Shown in pieces: positions 1-7,914 of a stretch of 64,000 nucleotides of DNA (the stretch's first letter is position 1; every line of letters begins with the position of its first letter). The stretch spans positions 1-64,000 of the forward strand of contig NZ_FOWN01000008.1 of NCBI RefSeq assembly GCF_900115465.1, written 5' to 3'. A model generated the notes under the pieces. That model was not told the origin of the DNA, did no database searches, and saw only the letters and a list, made by a program, of their open reading frames with translations. The stretch is from Halolactibacillus alkaliphilus (GTDB taxonomy: Bacteria; Bacillota; Bacilli; Bacillales; Amphibacillaceae). Position numbers and translations under genes: made by a program.

Positions 1-180
1 CCGTTGATGGATGGAGATGGAACTTTTCGCTTTCGAGCCCCTAAGCTCCCGGACCTCCGTTTGATAGCGAAAATGTTTGGCTTGATTAAACACCCGGAGG
101 GTGTGATCCATGGACATCACAAAATCAGGATCGATTTTATGCTTATATAAGCGATTTGAAAAAATGGCCTTCATGCCCAT
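1..180 (-). CDS. Partial TnpB-like (IS200/IS605 OrfB) protein, N-terminal 60 residues
   Basis: An open frame of exactly 60 codons starts at ATG 180-178 behind a strong ribosome site (GGGAGGG) and runs off the left edge. The visible start includes MGMKAIFSNRLYKHKIDP, followed by a stretch containing TLRVFNQAKHF. The short basic 'RLY' opening and the 'tl..fnqAkhf' pattern resemble N termini of TnpB/OrfB proteins of IS200/IS605 elements; this is pattern memory, not a search. A hairpin suited to an IS200/IS605 left end lies just upstream (287-320), which supports the call. Base composition here is more GC-rich than its neighbours. In B. subtilis the ecs operon continues with ecsC; here this element occupies that side. 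The gene could also be an unrelated accessory protein. Confidence 0.45.
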   Translation of the reverse strand, partial: MGMKAIFSNRLYKHKIDPDFVMSMDHTLRVFNQAKHFRYQTEVRELRGSKAKSSISIHQR

Positions 181-227
181 GATACCCACCCTCCCTTGGT
201 TTTGTGACGGTCACTGTTAGTGCTTTA

Positions 228-257
228 ATTATACCATTCGGAATATATGTTTGTCAC
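228..257 (-). promoter_or_regulatory. Promoter of the TnpB-like gene
   Basis: On the minus strand GTGACA (257-252) and a consensus TATAAT (233-228) are separated by 18 bases. A perfect odd palindrome GTGACGGTCAC (204-214) lies between the -10 box and the start codon and could be an operator. Confidence 0.55.
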
Positions 258-286
258 TTCAAAAATATTCAAAACAAGCGATTCAT

Positions 287-320
287 CACCCACCTAGTGC
301 TGACGCACTTGAGGAAGGTG
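287..320. repeat. Imperfect hairpin, possible IS200/IS605 left end
   Basis: CACC (287-290) pairs with GGTG (317-320). CCT-AGTGC (293-300) pairs with GCACT-TG-AGG (305-314), leaving a 2-base bulge and a TGAC loop. Subterminal imperfect hairpins of this kind are the sites bound by the TnpA transposase of IS200/IS605 elements. It lies 107 bases upstream of the TnpB-like start, where a left end would be expected. A TTAC (minus strand, 354-351) outside it could be a cleavage tetranucleotide, but that is speculative. Confidence 0.4.
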
Positions 321-475
321 TCTTCTCGCCCTAAAGCGATAAATTAATCCGTAACATAAATAAGAATTACATTTATGATAGCCAAGGTACTTAATTCATC
401 ATAATGAACAAGCGATGAAAATTGCCAGCAACACTTGCCTTGCTCTTATCGCATCGTTTGATTAGTAAAGACAAC
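321..475. other. Intergenic stretch with no gene recognised
   Basis: AT-rich sequence between the left-end hairpin and the ecs terminator. No frame with a ribosome site is seen. The heptamer AAGCGAT recurs near 277, 334 and 411 without a regular period. Confidence 0.4.
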
Positions 476-528
476 AAAACCAACAATGATGATCACGTGT
501 GAGACGCTTGCATCATTGTTGGTTTTTA
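476..528. terminator. Rho-independent terminator (ecsAB end, bidirectional)
   Basis: A 16-bp perfect stem (476-491 with 511-526) is flanked by a T-run on the plus strand and TTTTGTTGTCTTT on the minus strand. It follows the ecsB stop on the minus strand and closes that operon. Confidence 0.85.
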
Positions 529-609
529 ATTTTAAACTTTATAGACGAGTGGTTATCATATACTGAATGCTATCTGCCTCATCTCTTCAAACAGCTCTAC
601 TTATAAGCA

Positions 610-1818
610 TTACTTTCTAGCCTTGACTTTATTTTTTGCATAAACCCATACGAACCCGTAACTAAAAATACCTGCAAGCACCAAAAATAATAATCCATCA
701 AGTAACGTTAAACGTAGCATTATAGTTGCGGTCAACACGAGTACAACGATACTCAGTAACGCCGTAAGCAGTTGAAGAAAAGCCCTCTCCTTCTCTTGTT
801 TATTGACAGGATACAACAGAAGCCATAACTTCGTGTCATGATGCGAAAAAAGTGGTAGAAGTTGAATACCAATGAGATAAATAAATAATACCCCAATCCC
901 AAAACTTAATAATGTTTGATCAATTGCAGCTAAAGCAACCCCACCGATTACGACTAGACGGCTAGACAAACCTAAGTAATCCTCACTTCGGCTAAATGTA
1001 AGTCGGTAAAGATACGTAAAGGTCTCTTTCTGTTTAATCATCACACTTGAGGTTAACAACCGAGATAACAATTGGCGTTTTTTCACTCGCGTACTCAGTT
1101 CTCTTACATCAGTAAATAGACTGGCTAAACGATAAAAGCGCTCGAGTCGATGTTGATCATTCATAATTAATTGATCAAGTGCCAAACTATGATCAAAGGC
1201 TTGATGCAATAGATAACTGAGAATTAAAAATAAGCCCATGACTCCAATGATAAACAGAATTGTCCAGCTTTTTAAATAACTATACCAGACAAAGGTTTGA
1301 ACGATAAATAACCCCACTTTAGTGTAAAATAGCAATGTTTGATCTCGTAACCGTAGACTAGCCCAGCTCATAATAAAATGCCATAATTTAAAAATAAGAA
1401 ACAGAAAAATGATGAAGAGATAGTTTCCTGATGTGAATCTAGCGTGATATAAAGGACTAATCGCAGCAAGAATAAGAATCATCAAATAACTTTGAAAAAA
1501 GAAACTATACACAAGTCCCCGATAAAAAAATCCTTTCAATGATTCGATGGTAGGCAGTAAAAAAACTAAGTCTGCTTGTTTAGTAAATGTTTGAATCGGG
1601 TTATATAAAATCACGAGTGAAAATAATACACTCATCACTAAACTAACTGGAAAAGCTTCTGGTAAGTCTAATAAGAACTGTTGGTAAATAACCGCAAAAG
1701 CAACGACTAAAAAGATAAGGGCAATCGCGATATGACCATTTAAAATGTACTGCGCATACCGCATCACATGCTTTATGTGTGCAGTAAAACGGATTTTAAA
1801 CAATTGCCGGCTATCCAT
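610..1818 (-). CDS. ecsB: ABC transporter permease EcsB
   Basis: Membrane subunit of the EcsAB ABC transporter, linked in B. subtilis to secretion, competence and regulated intramembrane proteolysis by RasP. About 402 residues, matching the family, with many hydrophobic segments in two blocks (roughly residues 25-200 and 280-395) and a charged cytoplasmic stretch around 210-280. It overlaps the end of ecsA, so the two are translationally coupled. I start it at ATG 1818 because AAGAGG sits 9 bases upstream; an ATG three codons earlier lacks spacing. No ecsC follows. Identity rests on length, topology and the hit/ecsA context, which is strong. Confidence 0.9.
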   Translation of the reverse strand: MDSRQLFKIRFTAHIKHVMRYAQYILNGHIAIALIFLVVAFAVIYQQFLLDLPEAFPVSLVMSVLFSLVILYNPIQTFTKQADLVFLLPTIESLKGFFYRGLVYSFFFQSYLMILILAAISPLYHARFTSGNYLFIIFLFLIFKLWHFIMSWASLRLRDQTLLFYTKVGLFIVQTFVWYSYLKSWTILFIIGVMGLFLILSYLLHQAFDHSLALDQLIMNDQHRLERFYRLASLFTDVRELSTRVKKRQLLSRLLTSSVMIKQKETFTYLYRLTFSRSEDYLGLSSRLVVIGGVALAAIDQTLLSFGIGVLFIYLIGIQLLPLFSHHDTKLWLLLYPVNKQEKERAFLQLLTALLSIVVLVLTATIMLRLTLLDGLLFLVLAGIFSYGFVWVYAKNKVKARK

Positions 1819-2560
1819 TGACACCATCCTCTTCTTTCGTCAACATGATGTAAATATCATCAAGCGTGTGATTTGCCATATTTAATTGATCCTGCAATTG
1901 TTTCAATGTCCCCTCTGCCTTCACTTCTCCGTTATGAAGAATGATAAATCGATCACAATAGCGTTCCGCTGTGGCAAGGATATGTGTCGACATTAAGATA
2001 CCAGCGCCGCGCTCCTTCTCTTTGACCATCAGCTCTAGAAAAGCTTGAATAGCAAGTGGATCTAACCCAACAAATGGTTCATCAACAATATAAAGATCCG
2101 GTTCTACTAAGAAGGCACAAAGAATCATCACTTTTTGTTTCATTCCTTTAGAAAAGTGAATCGGAAACCAATCAATTTCACGTTCCAAGCGAAAGGCTTT
2201 TAATAGAGGAGATACTCGTTCATTAAATGTTTGCTCATCTAGGCCATACGCCATTGCTGTTAACCTCAGGTGCTCTCTTAGGGTTAATTCGTCATAAAGT
2301 AAAGGCATTTCAGGGATATACGTAAAGGCTTTACGATACTTTTCTTCATCTTCTTGCAAGGTGACCTCTCCAAGTGTCACTTTACCTTTTCGCGGTTCCA
2401 TCAAGCCAATAATATGTTTAATTGTCGTACTTTTACCGGCACCGTTTAATCCTATAAGCCCAACCAGCTCACCTTTATTTACTTTAAATGACACATCGTT
2501 CAACACGTTTTTTTTAGTATAACCACCTATCAGGTGGTTAATATGTAATAAGTCAGACAA
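1811..2560 (-). CDS. ecsA: ABC transporter ATP-binding protein EcsA
   Basis: Cytoplasmic ATPase that powers EcsB. 249 residues with a full nucleotide-binding domain: Walker A GLNGAGKST near residue 37, a signature region reading FSKGMKQK near 137, Walker B DLYIVDEP near 157 and the switch His in STHILA near 192. It is the first gene of the ecsAB operon and is divergent from hit, the classic Bacillus arrangement. Start ATG 2560 has AGGAGG-like sequence close upstream. Substrate is unproven in the family; EcsAB affects secretion and membrane proteolysis. Confidence 0.93.
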   Translation of the reverse strand: MSDLLHINHLIGGYTKKNVLNDVSFKVNKGELVGLIGLNGAGKSTTIKHIIGLMEPRKGKVTLGEVTLQEDEEKYRKAFTYIPEMPLLYDELTLREHLRLTAMAYGLDEQTFNERVSPLLKAFRLEREIDWFPIHFSKGMKQKVMILCAFLVEPDLYIVDEPFVGLDPLAIQAFLELMVKEKERGAGILMSTHILATAERYCDRFIILHNGEVKAEGTLKQLQDQLNMANHTLDDIYIMLTKEEDGVNG

Positions 2561-2597
2561 AATTTTTCCTCCTTTTCATACACTTACTCATTCTTCT

Positions 2598-2627
2598 TTG
2601 CTTTTAACGATTTAATCATGATACACT
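2598..2627 (+). promoter_or_regulatory. Promoter of hit
   Basis: TTGCTT (2598-2603) and TACACT (2622-2627) with an 18-base spacer; an AAGGAG ribosome site follows before the ATG at 2652. Confidence 0.5.
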
Positions 2628-2651
2628 AAAATAAAAAAGGAGTGACAGTAT

Positions 2652-3080
2652 ATGACACATGATACAAACTGTATTTTTTGTAAAATTATTAACGGCGAGA
2701 TCCCATCAGCAAAAGTTTACGAAGATGAAGCCGTATATGCATTTCTTGATATTAGCCAAGTAACAAAAGGCCACACTCTCATTGTACCAAAGACACACGT
2801 AAAAAACATTTATGAAACAAAAGAAGAAGTTGCAAGCACTTTATTTGCGCGTGTACCTAAAGTAGCACGTGCGATTGAAAAAGCCTTCAACCCCGCTGGG
2901 ATGAATGTTTTAAGTAACACGGGCGAATTTGCCGGTCAATCAGTCTTTCACTTACATATCCACTTGATTCCACGTTATGATGAATCAGACGGCTATAATG
3001 CAAAGTGGGTAACGCATAATGATGATTACACAAACGAAGAACGCCAAGCAATTGCCGAAGCGATTAGTGTGAATATTTAA
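2652..3080 (+). CDS. hit: HIT family nucleotide-binding hydrolase
   Basis: Small cytoplasmic histidine-triad protein, 142 residues, likely a hydrolase of nucleoside phosphoramidates or dinucleotides. N-terminal CIFCKIINGEIP carries the zinc-linked cysteines typical of this branch. The catalytic triad motif is HLHIHLIP near residues 98-105. It is divergent from ecsA as in B. subtilis. Function in the cell is not firmly established for the family. Confidence 0.93.
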   Translation: MTHDTNCIFCKIINGEIPSAKVYEDEAVYAFLDISQVTKGHTLIVPKTHVKNIYETKEEVASTLFARVPKVARAIEKAFNPAGMNVLSNTGEFAGQSVFHLHIHLIPRYDESDGYNAKWVTHNDDYTNEERQAIAEAISVNI

Positions 3081-3082
3081 AC

Positions 3083-3110
3083 TTTACATTTAAATAGCAT
3101 ATGTTATAAT
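3083..3110 (+). promoter_or_regulatory. Promoter of trpP
   Basis: TTTACA (3083-3088) and a consensus TATAAT (3105-3110), 16-base spacer, directly after the hit stop codon. Transcription should start near 3117, just before the leader hairpin and triplet repeats. Confidence 0.7.
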
Positions 3111-3125
3111 ATATAAAACTATTCG

Positions 3126-3149
3126 CACTTGGTCATAAGGACACAAGTG
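3126..3149 (+). promoter_or_regulatory. 5' stem-loop in the trpP leader
   Basis: CACTTG (3126-3131) pairs with CAAGTG (3144-3149) near the predicted 5' end of the trpP mRNA. TRAP-regulated leaders in Bacillus often carry a 5' stem-loop ahead of the triplet repeats; this one has that position. Confidence 0.4.
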
Positions 3150-3157
3150 GAATACGA

Positions 3158-3185
3158 CAGTTTAGCTTAGAAGAGGAGAGATTAG
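3158..3185 (+). promoter_or_regulatory. Probable TRAP-binding site overlapping the trpP ribosome site
   Basis: Six NAG triplets (CAG, TAG, TAG, GAG, GAG, TAG) start at 3158, 3163, 3168, 3173, 3178 and 3183, each separated by exactly two bases. This is the spacing of RNA sites wrapped by tryptophan-activated TRAP. The two GAGs form the Shine-Dalgarno sequence, so bound TRAP would block translation of trpP, as known for B. subtilis trpP. Confidence 0.7.
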
Positions 3186-3186
3186 G

Positions 3187-3705
3187 ATGAAGACAAAAGA
3201 TTTAGTATTATTAGCGTTATTTATGGGGATTGGGGCTGTGCTTCATATTGTTGCACCACCAATATTGTTTGGTATGAAACCAGACATTATGTTGCCCATG
3301 ATGTTCTTAGGAATTTTAATTTTTCCTAAAGCGAATTATGTACTCGTGTTAAGCATTGCTACTGGAGCTATTTCAGCGTTGACTACATCGGTACCAGGTG
3401 GACAAATTTCAAATTTCGTTGAGAAACCTATTACAGCTTTCGTGTTTTTTGGTCTACTTATGCTTGTACCTAAACGGCTAGACAAAAAAATTGTAGCGCC
3501 TATATTAGCTGCTATTGGAACTATCGTAAGTGGTTCAGTATTTATTGCGATGGCGCTCTTTGTAATCGGTCAAATGGGTGGGTCATTTATTGCATTATTT
3601 ATCGGAGTTGTATTACCCGCGACATTATTTAATGTAGCTTTCACAATCATTATTTTCCCAATTGTAAAATCTATTCTACAAAGATCACAGATGGCTTTTG
3701 CATAA
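3187..3705 (+). CDS. trpP: Tryptophan transporter TrpP
   Basis: Integral membrane protein of 172 residues with about five transmembrane segments, matching B. subtilis TrpP (YhaG) in size and in its place between hit and yhaH. The family imports tryptophan. The leader carries a probable TRAP site, which independently supports a tryptophan role. The start ATG at 3187 lies immediately after the GAGGAGAG ribosome site. Opening residues MKTKDLVLLALFMGIGAVLH are typical of the family. serC, present between hit and trpP in B. subtilis, is absent here. Confidence 0.88.
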   Translation: MKTKDLVLLALFMGIGAVLHIVAPPILFGMKPDIMLPMMFLGILIFPKANYVLVLSIATGAISALTTSVPGGQISNFVEKPITAFVFFGLLMLVPKRLDKKIVAPILAAIGTIVSGSVFIAMALFVIGQMGGSFIALFIGVVLPATLFNVAFTIIIFPIVKSILQRSQMAFA

Positions 3706-3730
3706 TCGCTGTATCAATCATTTCATACCC

Positions 3731-3766
3731 AGCCTTTTAACATATACTGTTAAGAGGCTTTGTTTT
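3731..3766 (+). terminator. Terminator of trpP
   Basis: A 12-bp stem (3731-3742 with 3748-3759, one G-T pair) with a 5-base loop, followed by TTGTTTT. Confidence 0.8.
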
Positions 3767-3796
3767 GATTTTATAAATTTTTTTTATTTTTAAGGT

Positions 3797-3825
3797 TTGA
3801 CTTATATGATTTACGAGAAGATAAT
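3797..3825 (+). promoter_or_regulatory. Promoter of yhaH
   Basis: TTGACT (3797-3802) and GATAAT (3820-3825) with the optimal 17-base spacer. Confidence 0.65.
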
Positions 3826-3854
3826 GAGTAGATAAGAATAAAGGAGTGAGGGAA

Positions 3855-4211
3855 ATGAAAGTTAAATCTCTAGTGATTGGTTTACTTGTCGGAACTGCAC
3901 TGGGAGCCAGCGCATCTTTACTAAGTGCTCCGCGCTCTGGCAAAGACACACGTGAACACATTAAATCTCAAGTAGATGAGGTTAAGCGAGGTGTAGAGAA
4001 AGTAAAAATTAATGGTAAAGTACTTTCCAATCAAATTGTTGCAACATCAAAAGAAGGCGCTGAGCTTATTAAAGACTTATCAAAAGAAATGAAAGTCTCT
4101 TTAGAACAATGGCAACAGACGATTAAACCACATCAAGATAATATTGAGCGTTATTTAAAAGAAATTGAACTGCGTTTAGAAGAACTAGAACAAGAAGCAC
4201 AAACCACTTAG
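3855..4211 (+). CDS. yhaH: YtxH-domain general-stress-like protein YhaH
   Basis: 118-residue protein with one N-terminal membrane/glycine-rich segment (SLVIGLLVGTALGASASLL) followed by the APRSGKDTRE motif characteristic of YtxH-domain proteins, then a charged helical tail rich in Lys and Glu. The true start is ATG 3855, with AAAGGAG 8 bases before it; a GTG at 3846 overlaps that ribosome site. Function is unknown; B. subtilis relatives are general-stress proteins. Placement beside trpP matches B. subtilis. Confidence 0.85.
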   Translation: MKVKSLVIGLLVGTALGASASLLSAPRSGKDTREHIKSQVDEVKRGVEKVKINGKVLSNQIVATSKEGAELIKDLSKEMKVSLEQWQQTIKPHQDNIERYLKEIELRLEELEQEAQTT

Positions 4212-4363
4212 TGAATTAACAACTTATACCTTGACTTACGTTCATACGGAGGAACAGGTAGAGCTGATAACTTGATTACCGTCTGTACTATGAGGGGAAA
4301 TTTATGAGCGAGCTTCATATACGATGACAGGAGAAAGTGGTGGACTTCTGTCGAAAAGATGTT

Positions 4364-4402
4364 AAAAGCCACAAGACAACTTATAAATGTCTTGTGGCTT
4401 TT
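4364..4402. terminator. Terminator of yhaH
   Basis: A 15-bp perfect stem (4364-4378 with 4388-4402), 9-base loop, followed by T-rich sequence. The 150 bases between the yhaH stop and this stem hold no gene I recognise. Confidence 0.85.
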
Positions 4403-4433
4403 ATTACACATAAACTAAAACATCTCGATATAA

Positions 4434-4476
4434 ATCAATAGGTACATTTGCCAAAAAGATAGCTGCACCTATTGAT
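4434..4476 (-). terminator. Inverted repeat at the end of the opuA operon
   Basis: ATCAATAGGT (4434-4443) pairs perfectly with ACCTATTGAT (4467-4476) around a 23-base loop, 34 bases past the opuAC stop. The T-run is weak, so it may stabilise mRNA rather than terminate; the stronger hairpin at 4364-4402 could finish termination. Confidence 0.45.
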
Positions 4477-4510
4477 ATTGTTAGTCATTAAACTCTTTCT
4501 TTATCTTTAA

Positions 4511-5416
4511 TTATTCAGCAGAAGTTTCTAACCATGCATCCACTTTCTCACGGTTATTCTCAATCCAATTCGCTGCTGCTTCTTCCGGAGTTGCACCATC
4601 TGTTACTTCTAACATAACCGTTTCCATATCAATTGGCTCCCAGAAAAAGTTATCAAGGATTTCATATGCTGCAGGACTATCTTCTTCAAATCCCTGACGT
4701 ACAAACGTTTCAATCGTTTCAGCACCACCAAATGATCCTTCTGGATCTTCTAGATACTTAAGATCGTATGCTGCAAATTTCCAGTGAGGTGTCCAACCAG
4801 TGACAACAATTGGCTCTTCATTTCCATAAGCTTGACCTAATACCGTTGCCATCGCACCACTTGATGACGTTGCAACTGTCCAGTCTTCAAGATTATAATC
4901 TTCTAATGATTGCTCAGCCGCTTGAACAACCCCCGCACCAGGCTCAATACCTGTAATCGTGCCACCAAATTCATCAGTAAAATCTGCTAAGTCAGCAATT
5001 GAATGAACATCTTCCATATATTCAGGAACAACTAAACCAACCTGAGCGCCTTCAAGATTTGGACCTAGACCTACAAGATTATCTTTATGTTCTTCATAAA
5101 GATCACCGTGTGTTGCCGGTAACCAAGCTGCTACCATACCATCAGCATCACCATTAGCAACAGCTTGCCACATAATCGCATTATCAATACCACGAATATT
5201 TACATTATACCCTTTTTCTTCTAATACTTGTGCAATGACGTTTGTTGAAGCAATTTCAGAGTCCCACTCAACATAAACTAACTCAATATCTTTCTCACCT
5301 AAGTTACCTTCATCTACTGCATCTTCAGTAGTATCATCTCCACCACAAGCGGCTAACACAAGAGTAAGAGCTAAAACCAACATTAAACCAACATGTTTCC
5401 ATGACTTTTTAAACAT
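4511..5416 (-). CDS. opuAC: Glycine betaine ABC transporter substrate-binding lipoprotein OpuAC
   Basis: Extracellular lipid-anchored receptor for glycine betaine/proline betaine. 301 residues; signal peptide with lipobox LAAC and lipidated Cys24. The mature part is an OpuAC-type periplasmic-binding fold: VYVEWDSEIASTNV near residue 50, NIRGIDNAIMWQAVANGDAD near 75, GWTPHWKF near 207 (Trp residues consistent with a betaine aromatic cage). It is strongly acidic, as expected for a surface protein of a halotolerant cell. Last gene of opuAA-AB-AC, separated from opuAB by 131 bases that contain a stem-loop and its own AGGAGG ribosome site. Confidence 0.95.
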   Translation of the reverse strand: MFKKSWKHVGLMLVLALTLVLAACGGDDTTEDAVDEGNLGEKDIELVYVEWDSEIASTNVIAQVLEEKGYNVNIRGIDNAIMWQAVANGDADGMVAAWLPATHGDLYEEHKDNLVGLGPNLEGAQVGLVVPEYMEDVHSIADLADFTDEFGGTITGIEPGAGVVQAAEQSLEDYNLEDWTVATSSSGAMATVLGQAYGNEEPIVVTGWTPHWKFAAYDLKYLEDPEGSFGGAETIETFVRQGFEEDSPAAYEILDNFFWEPIDMETVMLEVTDGATPEEAAANWIENNREKVDAWLETSAE

Positions 5417-5449
5417 TTAATCGTCCTCCTTTTAATTTTTATCTATAAC

Positions 5450-5474
5450 AACTCTTCATTTAAACAAAAGAGTT
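5450..5474 (-). promoter_or_regulatory. Stem-loop between opuAB and opuAC
   Basis: AACTCTT (5450-5456) pairs with AAGAGTT (5468-5474). It sits in the unusually long intercistronic gap and could protect a processed opuAC mRNA, giving excess binding protein. No T-run follows. Confidence 0.4.
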
Positions 5475-5547
5475 ACTAACCTTCATTAATGAAAGATCAT
5501 TTTTGGGAGTGCCTTCCCATCTTAGCTTGAACAAGCGCTCTCATCTA

Positions 5548-6384
5548 TTACTTTTTATATATACTTTGAGTGTAACGATCCATGATAATCGCTAAAATAA
5601 CAATCGAAATACCAGCGACAAATCCTGCCCCTGCTTGTGCTCGTTGAAGGGCTGATACTACCGGGTTACCTAAACCAGGTGCCCCAATCATAGAGGCAAT
5701 AACTACCATAGACAAAGCCAACATTACTGTTTGGTTAATACCAGCCATAATTGTCCCTTTAGCCATCGGAAGTTCTAGTTTAAATAGCTTTTGCGCACCA
5801 GTTGAACCAAAAGCCTCTGCTGCTTCTTTTAGTTCTGTTGACACTTGTCTAATGCCTAAATTTGTAAAACGAACCGTTGGCGGTGTTGCAAAGATTAATG
5901 ATGCAAAAATTCCTGGTACCATACCGATACTAAAGAAAGCAACGGCTGGAATCAAATAAACAAATGCCGGCATTGTTTGCATGAAGTCAAGAATAGGCAA
6001 AATAATCGCTTCTGCTACTTTACTCTTAGACATTAAAATCCCTACAGGTACACCAACAATCACAGACAAAATACTCGCCGTTAATACAAGCGTAAATGTT
6101 GACATGAGTTCTGTCCACAAACCCTGATTCTCAATAAAAAGTAAACCCACAAGTGAAAAAGCAGCGAGTCCAAACTTTTTACCAGTAATAAAGAATGCAC
6201 CAACAACAACAAGTAACATAATAATAAATGGAGGAATAGATGCCAATAAGTCAGCAATCCACTCAATAAAGTCACCAAATTCATTCTTTAATGGATCAAA
6301 AATAAATGCAAATGTATCGACAATCCAATCCGTTAACGTATCTATCCAGTTAGCCATTGGAATTTTCGGAATAAAATCAAACAT
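5548..6384 (-). CDS. opuAB: Glycine betaine ABC transporter permease OpuAB
   Basis: Membrane subunit, 278 residues, family length. N-terminal amphipathic part ([20 protein letters not shown]), then about seven or eight hydrophobic segments. The EAA coupling loop reads [20 protein letters not shown] near 185-205, followed by [14 protein letters not shown] near 225. Its start overlaps the end of opuAA by 8 bases, indicating translational coupling. With OpuAA and OpuAC it imports compatible solutes under osmotic stress. Confidence 0.95.
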   Translation of the reverse strand: MFDFIPKIPMANWIDTLTDWIVDTFAFIFDPLKNEFGDFIEWIADLLASIPPFIIMLLVVVGAFFITGKKFGLAAFSLVGLLFIENQGLWTELMSTFTLVLTASILSVIVGVPVGILMSKSKVAEAIILPILDFMQTMPAFVYLIPAVAFFSIGMVPGIFASLIFATPPTVRFTNLGIRQVSTELKEAAEAFGSTGAQKLFKLELPMAKGTIMAGINQTVMLALSMVVIASMIGAPGLGNPVVSALQRAQAGAGFVAGISIVILAIIMDRYTQSIYKK

Positions 6385-7573
6385 TTGTTTTCACCTCTCC
6401 TTCACCTGCAAGAGCAGCTAAGAACGAACCTCTAATAATAATGCCTTTAAGTTTCTCTCCATCAACAACTGCGATTGGGACAGGTGTATCATAAATTATT
6501 TCAATAATTTCTTGCATTGGTTTATCTAATGGTACTTTTGGTACGTCTGTACGTAATATCTCATTTAAATCTTTAATTTCTTTTTTCCGCGCTTCAGAAG
6601 CATCATCCGCTGTTACATAACCTTTTAAATTACGATGACCATCTACCACATAAATACTCGATAAGCCTTCTTCTCGCATACGTTCTAATGCCACACGCGG
6701 ACCATGTTTATCAATATTTACTGTCTCTGGACGGTGCATAATATGTCCAGCAGTTAAAACTTTTGAACGATCGACATCTTCAACAAAGCGTTCTACGTAC
6801 TCATTTGCTGGATTTGTAAGAATTTCTTCAGGCGTACCAATTTGTACAATTAATCCATCCTTCATTAAAGCAATGCGATCACCAATACGTAACGCTTCAT
6901 CTAAATCATGCGTAATGAAAATAATGGTTTTTTTCATTGAATCTTGTAAGTCTAATAATTCATCTTGCATGTCTTTTCTAATCAATGGGTCAAGTGCTGA
7001 AAAAGCTTCATCCATTAACAGTACTTCTGGGTCATTCGCAAGTGCACGCGCTAACCCTACACGTTGTTGCATACCACCTGATAACTGTTCAGGATATTGG
7101 TGTACATAACTTCCTAGCCCTACGAGTTCAAGTGCTTCTTTTGCTTTTTTCGCTCGTTCCTCTTTTGCAATCCCTTGAACTTCTAAACCATATTCCGCAT
7201 TTTCTAAAATTGTACGAAACGGAAATAGTCCAAAGTTTTGAAATACCATGCTCAATTTTTCCCGACGAACACGGCGAAGATTGTCTTTATCCATTTGTGC
7301 TAAGTCTTCACCATCGATCATAACACTACCTTCTGTCGGTTCAATTAAACGATTAATTAATCGAATAAGTGTGGACTTACCACTACCTGATAGTCCCATA
7401 ATAACAAATACTTCTCCTTGATTAACTTCAAATGATACACGGTTAACACCAACAGTATCACCCGTTGCTTGGAGAATTTCTTCTTTCTTTTTACCTTCAT
7501 CCAGCAAATTTAAAGACTCTTTTGCATTCTTACCGAATACTTTTGATAGCCCTTTAACTTCTATAACTGGCAT
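6377..7573 (-). CDS. opuAA: Glycine betaine ABC transporter ATP-binding protein OpuAA
   Basis: 398-residue ATPase with Walker [10 protein letters not shown] at 60-68, signature LSGGMQQR at 164-171, Walker B VLLMDEA at 184-190, then two tandem CBS domains (about 275-330 and 340-395). In the OpuA family the CBS pair senses ionic strength and gates transport. First gene of the operon; ribosome site GAGGGGTGA precedes ATG 7573. It is divergent from a GbsR-type regulator, with a 20-bp palindrome in the shared upstream region. Confidence 0.95.
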   Translation of the reverse strand: MPVIEVKGLSKVFGKNAKESLNLLDEGKKKEEILQATGDTVGVNRVSFEVNQGEVFVIMGLSGSGKSTLIRLINRLIEPTEGSVMIDGEDLAQMDKDNLRRVRREKLSMVFQNFGLFPFRTILENAEYGLEVQGIAKEERAKKAKEALELVGLGSYVHQYPEQLSGGMQQRVGLARALANDPEVLLMDEAFSALDPLIRKDMQDELLDLQDSMKKTIIFITHDLDEALRIGDRIALMKDGLIVQIGTPEEILTNPANEYVERFVEDVDRSKVLTAGHIMHRPETVNIDKHGPRVALERMREEGLSSIYVVDGHRNLKGYVTADDASEARKKEIKDLNEILRTDVPKVPLDKPMQEIIEIIYDTPVPIAVVDGEKLKGIIIRGSFLAALAGEGEVKTNV

Positions 7574-7914
7574 AATCTCACCCCTCTTTTATATATACAC
7601 ATCTTATGAGTAAAAATTACATATTCAACAATTTTTCTCGTTTATACATTATCTAAAATACGTTCAACATTTTTCCGTAATGTAGTACTCTAATAGCTTA
7701 CCTTAGATTTAGTCAATACCTCAACCGTTAAAAACCGTAGTTTTCAAATGTATTTTACGTACAGTTTAAACTGTACGAACGTTATTATGTTTTTTCTTAG
7801 AAATGCTTTAAAATACTTTAAAATGCTACCCAACTTGCTGGTTTCATTCTCTTTGAAATTTATGTAAACTGATATTAGACCTAATTTAACTTATAATTGA
7901 GAGGAGTCTAAATC
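7574..7914. other. Divergent opuA/regulator intergenic region
   Basis: 341 bases without a gene. Minus-strand promoter candidates for opuA are TTGACT (7716-7711) with TAGAGT (7692-7687), 18-base spacer, and TTGAAT (7628-7623) with TAAGAT (7606-7601), 16-base spacer; neither is near-consensus. It also holds the 20-bp palindrome described separately and a direct repeat of CTTTAAAAT (7806 and 7816). No convincing promoter for the regulator was found. Confidence 0.5.
7758..7777. promoter_or_regulatory. Perfect 20-bp palindrome, probable GbsR/OpcR-type operator
   Basis: CGTACAGTTTAAACTGTACG is fully self-complementary. It lies between the divergent opuA operon and a GbsR-family regulator gene, 138 bases from the regulator start and about 40 bases upstream of a possible opuA -35 box. 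Dimeric winged-helix regulators bind such sites; the link to this regulator is inference. Confidence 0.65.

Noticed and set aside
277-417. AAGCGAT repeated near 277, 334 and 411 as a possible CRISPR or iteron
   Set aside because: Only seven bases, uneven spacing and no shared flanks.
4304-4327. Seven-codon frame (MSELHIR) after yhaH with a GGGG upstream
   Set aside because: Too short to support as a leader peptide; no gene follows in that direction before a terminator.
6873-7323. Two open frames on the plus strand inside opuAA
   Set aside because: Antisense shadows of a well-conserved ATPase gene, with no ribosome sites and low-complexity Leu/Ser sequence.
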